The notes beneath the pieces are model-generated. The model worked only from the letters and a program-made list of their open reading frames with translations. It searched no databases and was not told the DNA's origin. 64,000 nucleotides of DNA, from the NCBI GenBank assembly GCA_036556905.1, contig DATBIM010000094.1, forward strand, positions 1 to 64,000. Reading direction: 5' to 3'. Positions 61,801 to 64,000 of the stretch are shown piece after piece (position 1 is the stretch's first letter; each line of letters begins with the position of its first letter). A program made the position numbers and the translations under genes. This DNA is from 40CM-4-69-5 sp036556905 (lineage in GTDB: Bacteria; Methylomirabilota; Methylomirabilia; Rokubacteriales; CSP1-6).

Positions 61801-62717
61801 TGAAGCGCTACCTCGTCAAGCGGATCGGTTATTCGCTGATTTCGCTCTTCCTCCTGTCGGTCATCATCTTCTTCTTCGTCCGGGTGACCGGCGACCCGGC
61901 CGTGCTGCTCGTCGAGCCGGGCGCCAGCCAGGCCGACCTCGACGCCATCCGCGAGCAACTGGGCCTGGACAAATCGATGGGGGTCCAGTACGTGACCTTC
62001 GTCACCGATCTGCTCCGCGGCGACTTCGGGAAGTCGTTCTACTACCGCATGCCCGTCCTCGAGCTCTACCTGTCGCGACTGCCAAACTCGCTGCTCCTGG
62101 CCGCCTGTGCGATGCTCTTCTCGCTGTTCATCGGCATTCCCAGCGGCATCCTGGCCGCCGTGCGGCTCGGTGGCTGGTGGGACCGTGTGGGCAAGATCTT
62201 CGCGCTTCTGGGCCAGTCGCTGCCGTCCTTCTGGGTAGGCTTGATGCTGATCCTCTTCTTCTCCGTCCATCTCGGCTGGCTGCCCTCGTCGGGCTCCGGC
62301 ACGATATGGCACGTGCTGATGCCGGCCTTCGCGCTGGGCTGGCTCTTCGCCGCCGCCCACATGCGCCTCACCCGCTCGTCGATGCTCGAGGTGCTGGGCT
62401 CGGAGTACGTCAAGCTGGCGCGGCTCAAGGGCCTGCCCGAAGCCATGGTCATCGCCAAGCACGCCTTCAAGAACGCGCTCATCCCGGTGCTGACGCTGGC
62501 CGGCATCAACCTCGTCATCATGGTCAACACCACCGTCGTCGTGGAGACCGTGTTCGCCTGGCCCGGGGTAGGTCGGCTCCTCTACGAGGGCATCGCCTTC
62601 CGCGACTTCCCCGTCGTTCAGGCCACGGTGGTCCTCTGCGGGGCGATGATCGTCACCGTGAACCTGATCGTGGACGTGCTCTACGCCGTCATCGACCCGA
62701 GGATCCGCTATGAGTGA
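61800..62717 (+). CDS. oligopeptide-type ABC transporter permease (DppB/OppB family)
   Basis: 305 residues: MKRYLVKRIGYSLISLFLLS N-terminus, VRVTGDPAVLLVEPGAS, six helices, the cytoplasmic coupling segment YVKLARLKGLPEAMVIAKHA and the motif FAWPGVGRLLYEGIAFRDFP. It is the first gene of the second peptide-transporter cluster. GGAGGGG lies just before the ATG at 61800. Its homologue at 33427 in the other orientation shares the architecture, so the genome has at least two such systems. The next permease overlaps its stop by eight bases. Confidence 0.93.
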   Translation: MKRYLVKRIGYSLISLFLLSVIIFFFVRVTGDPAVLLVEPGASQADLDAIREQLGLDKSMGVQYVTFVTDLLRGDFGKSFYYRMPVLELYLSRLPNSLLLAACAMLFSLFIGIPSGILAAVRLGGWWDRVGKIFALLGQSLPSFWVGLMLILFFSVHLGWLPSSGSGTIWHVLMPAFALGWLFAAAHMRLTRSSMLEVLGSEYVKLARLKGLPEAMVIAKHAFKNALIPVLTLAGINLVIMVNTTVVVETVFAWPGVGRLLYEGIAFRDFPVVQATVVLCGAMIVTVNLIVDVLYAVIDPRIRYE

Positions 62718-63621
62718 TAGAAGCTCCAGCGCGACCATGAACGGCAGCCGGGCCAGCGCTCTCACCCTGGCCTGGCGCCTGGCCTCCTTCGGCCCCCGGG
62801 GCTACCCGGTGGTGCCGATCGCGATCATCGCGATCACCGCCCTCCTGGCCCTCTTCGCGGACTACATCGCCCCGCACAACCCCGAGATCGGCGTCCTCGG
62901 CGAGCGGTTCAAGCCGCCCGCCTGGCAGGCCGGCGGGACCGAGACCTACCTCCTCGGCACCGACCACCTCGGGCGCGACGTCCTCTCGCGGCTGATCTTC
63001 GGCGCGCGGGTGTCGATGATCGTAGGCTTCTTCGCCGTGGTCGTCGCCGGAGTCATCGGAACCGCGCTCGGGATCATCTCCGGATACTTCGGCGGCTGGG
63101 TCGACCAGGTCATCATGCGCATCACCGACACCTGGCTCGCCTTCCCGGCCCTGATCTTTGCGATCTTCCTGGCCGCCATCGTGGGGCCCAGCTTGACGAA
63201 CCTCGTCGTCATCCTGGGCGCGGTGTTCTGGACCCGCTACGCGCGCGTCATCCGCGGGGAGGTCCTGTCGCTCAAGGAGCGCGACTTCGTGCGGCTGGCC
63301 ATTGTCGCCAACTGCTCGAAGTGGACGATCATGCGGCGCCACATCCTGCCCAACGTGATCAACTCCGCCGTTGTGCTGGCCAGCCTGCAGCTCGGGATCG
63401 TGATCATCGCCGAAGCCACGCTGTCCTTCCTCGGCGTCGGGGTGCCCCCACCCCAGCCGGCCTGGGGCCTCATGCTGGCCGACGGCAAGAAGGGCATGAT
63501 GGCCGGCTACTGGTGGCTCACCGTGCTGCCCGGCACGTGCATCATGTTGATGGTGCTGGCGGCGAACCTGCTCGGCGACTGGCTGCGCGTCAAGCTCGAC
63601 CCTCAGCTCCGGCAGCTGTGA
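62710..63621 (+). CDS. oligopeptide-type ABC transporter permease (DppC/OppC family)
   Basis: 303 residues: OppC_N domain with LFADYIAPHNPEIGVLGERF and YLLGTDHLGRDVLSRLIFGA, then the transport domain with GIISGYFGGWVDQVIMRITD, the coupling loop FVRLAIVANCSKWTIMRRHI and FLGVGVPPPQPAWGLMLADG. It pairs with the DppB-like protein. ATG start at 62710; the stop overlaps the ATPase gene (GTGA). Confidence 0.93.
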   Translation: MSDRSSSATMNGSRASALTLAWRLASFGPRGYPVVPIAIIAITALLALFADYIAPHNPEIGVLGERFKPPAWQAGGTETYLLGTDHLGRDVLSRLIFGARVSMIVGFFAVVVAGVIGTALGIISGYFGGWVDQVIMRITDTWLAFPALIFAIFLAAIVGPSLTNLVVILGAVFWTRYARVIRGEVLSLKERDFVRLAIVANCSKWTIMRRHILPNVINSAVVLASLQLGIVIIAEATLSFLGVGVPPPQPAWGLMLADGKKGMMAGYWWLTVLPGTCIMLMVLAANLLGDWLRVKLDPQLRQL

Positions 63622-64000
63622 CGGCGCCCCTGCTCCAGCTCCGCGGCCTGTCGACCCACTACGTCTCGGCCCGGGGCACGCGCGTCGTCCGCGCGGTGGA
63701 CGACGTCTCGCTGACGCTGGACGCCGGGGAGACGCTGGGGGTGGTGGGGGAGTCGGGCTCCGGCAAGACCACCCTGGCCCTGACGATCTTGAGGCTGCTC
63801 CCCCTGGCGGCTCGTGTCGTGTCCGGTCAGATCCTCTTCGAGGGGGAAGACCTCCTCACCAAGTCCCCGGTCGAGATGCGCCGGATCCGGGGCAAGCGCA
63901 TCGCCATGATCCTGCAGGATCCCATGGCCTCGCTGAACCCGCTCTTCACCGTCGGCGATCAGGTCGCCGAGCCCATCCGCGTCCACGATGGCACCAGACG
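63618..64000 (+). CDS. oligopeptide-type ABC transporter ATP-binding protein (DppD/OppD), N-terminal part
   Basis: 127 residues visible before the right edge. GTG at 63618 overlaps the permease stop. RVVRAVDDVSLTLDAGETLG precedes Walker A GVVGESGSGKTTLALTILRL, and the Q-loop IAMILQDPMASLNPLFTVGD follows. These are OppD/DppD features; the signature and Walker B lie beyond the window. A second ATPase (OppF) and a binding protein would be expected next. Confidence 0.92.
   Translation, partial: MTAPLLQLRGLSTHYVSARGTRVVRAVDDVSLTLDAGETLGVVGESGSGKTTLALTILRLLPLAARVVSGQILFEGEDLLTKSPVEMRRIRGKRIAMILQDPMASLNPLFTVGDQVAEPIRVHDGTR

Overview
The window is bacterial chromosome of high G+C (about two thirds or more by eye). 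Genes are tightly packed, starts often overlap the previous stop (ATGA, GTGA, TGATG), and GTG starts are common. The content is mostly housekeeping: cell shape, translation, replication, chaperonin, primase and the major sigma factor. Accessory genes are those of a soil or subsurface heterotroph (oligopeptide ABC permeases, amidohydrolase, MFS exporters, alpha-hydroxy-acid oxidase). The mixture resembles Candidatus Rokubacteria/Methylomirabilota, but that is an inference from gene content, not a search result. I see no transposase, integrase, prophage, CRISPR array or complete rRNA gene.

Layout. 1-2260: edge of an AIR-synthase-like gene, a formiminotransferase and a DUF2889 protein. 2262-5006: copper module csoR-copA under a CsoR-type operator; CopA has a C-terminal YHS domain. 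5050-13440: minus-strand elongasome operon mreB-mreC-mreD-mrdA-rodA, then RNase G, a MetE-like methyltransferase and a small basic protein. 13441-14845: two RNA-rich intergenic stretches around a cold-shock gene, with leader terminators, a possible sigma-54 promoter, and a minus-strand structured RNA containing a sequence nearly complementary to the 16S rRNA 3' end. 14845-20615: minus-strand run alkA-like, DUF971, MFS, unknown gene, an AhpD-like gene with an in-frame TGA that I read as selenocysteine, ABC-F ATPase, HNH nuclease. 20681-25970: dnaB, rplI, rpsR, ssb, rpsF, then groES-groEL under a perfect CIRCE. 25993-35715: hydroxyacid dehydrogenase, an orphan ABC ATPase, the MrfA/MrfB-type repair pair, VanZ, two peptide permeases separated by a 66-bp minisatellite, and rlmD.

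35834-48639: a DUF721-TPR lipoprotein fusion, a second lipoprotein, ispE, tRNA-Gln, prs, rplY, pth, then rpsU-mutS2-dnaG-rpoD. The last four form the classical macromolecular-synthesis group with mutS2 inserted, and mutS2 itself carries an in-frame palindromic element. 48675-52525: tRNA-Met, zinc-ribbon coiled-coil protein, rnhA, inositol-phosphatase-like gene, rnpB (RNase P RNA) and an FMN oxidase. 52554-58687: a secreted TPR protein divergent from a 1340-residue regulator that joins a sigma-54-activator AAA+ module, a Fis helix-turn-helix, a cyclase-like domain, a second P-loop ATPase and TPRs. 58706-64000: GNAT, MFS, amidohydrolase, and the start of a second oligopeptide ABC operon that runs off the right edge.

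The strongest unusual items are the candidate selenoprotein with its SECIS-like hairpin (17086-17433), the 16S-tail-like structured RNA locus (14438-14640), the sigma-54-activator/STAND fusion (54665-58687), the mutS2 palindromic insertion, and non-AUG starts in the S6-SSB-S18-L9 operon.
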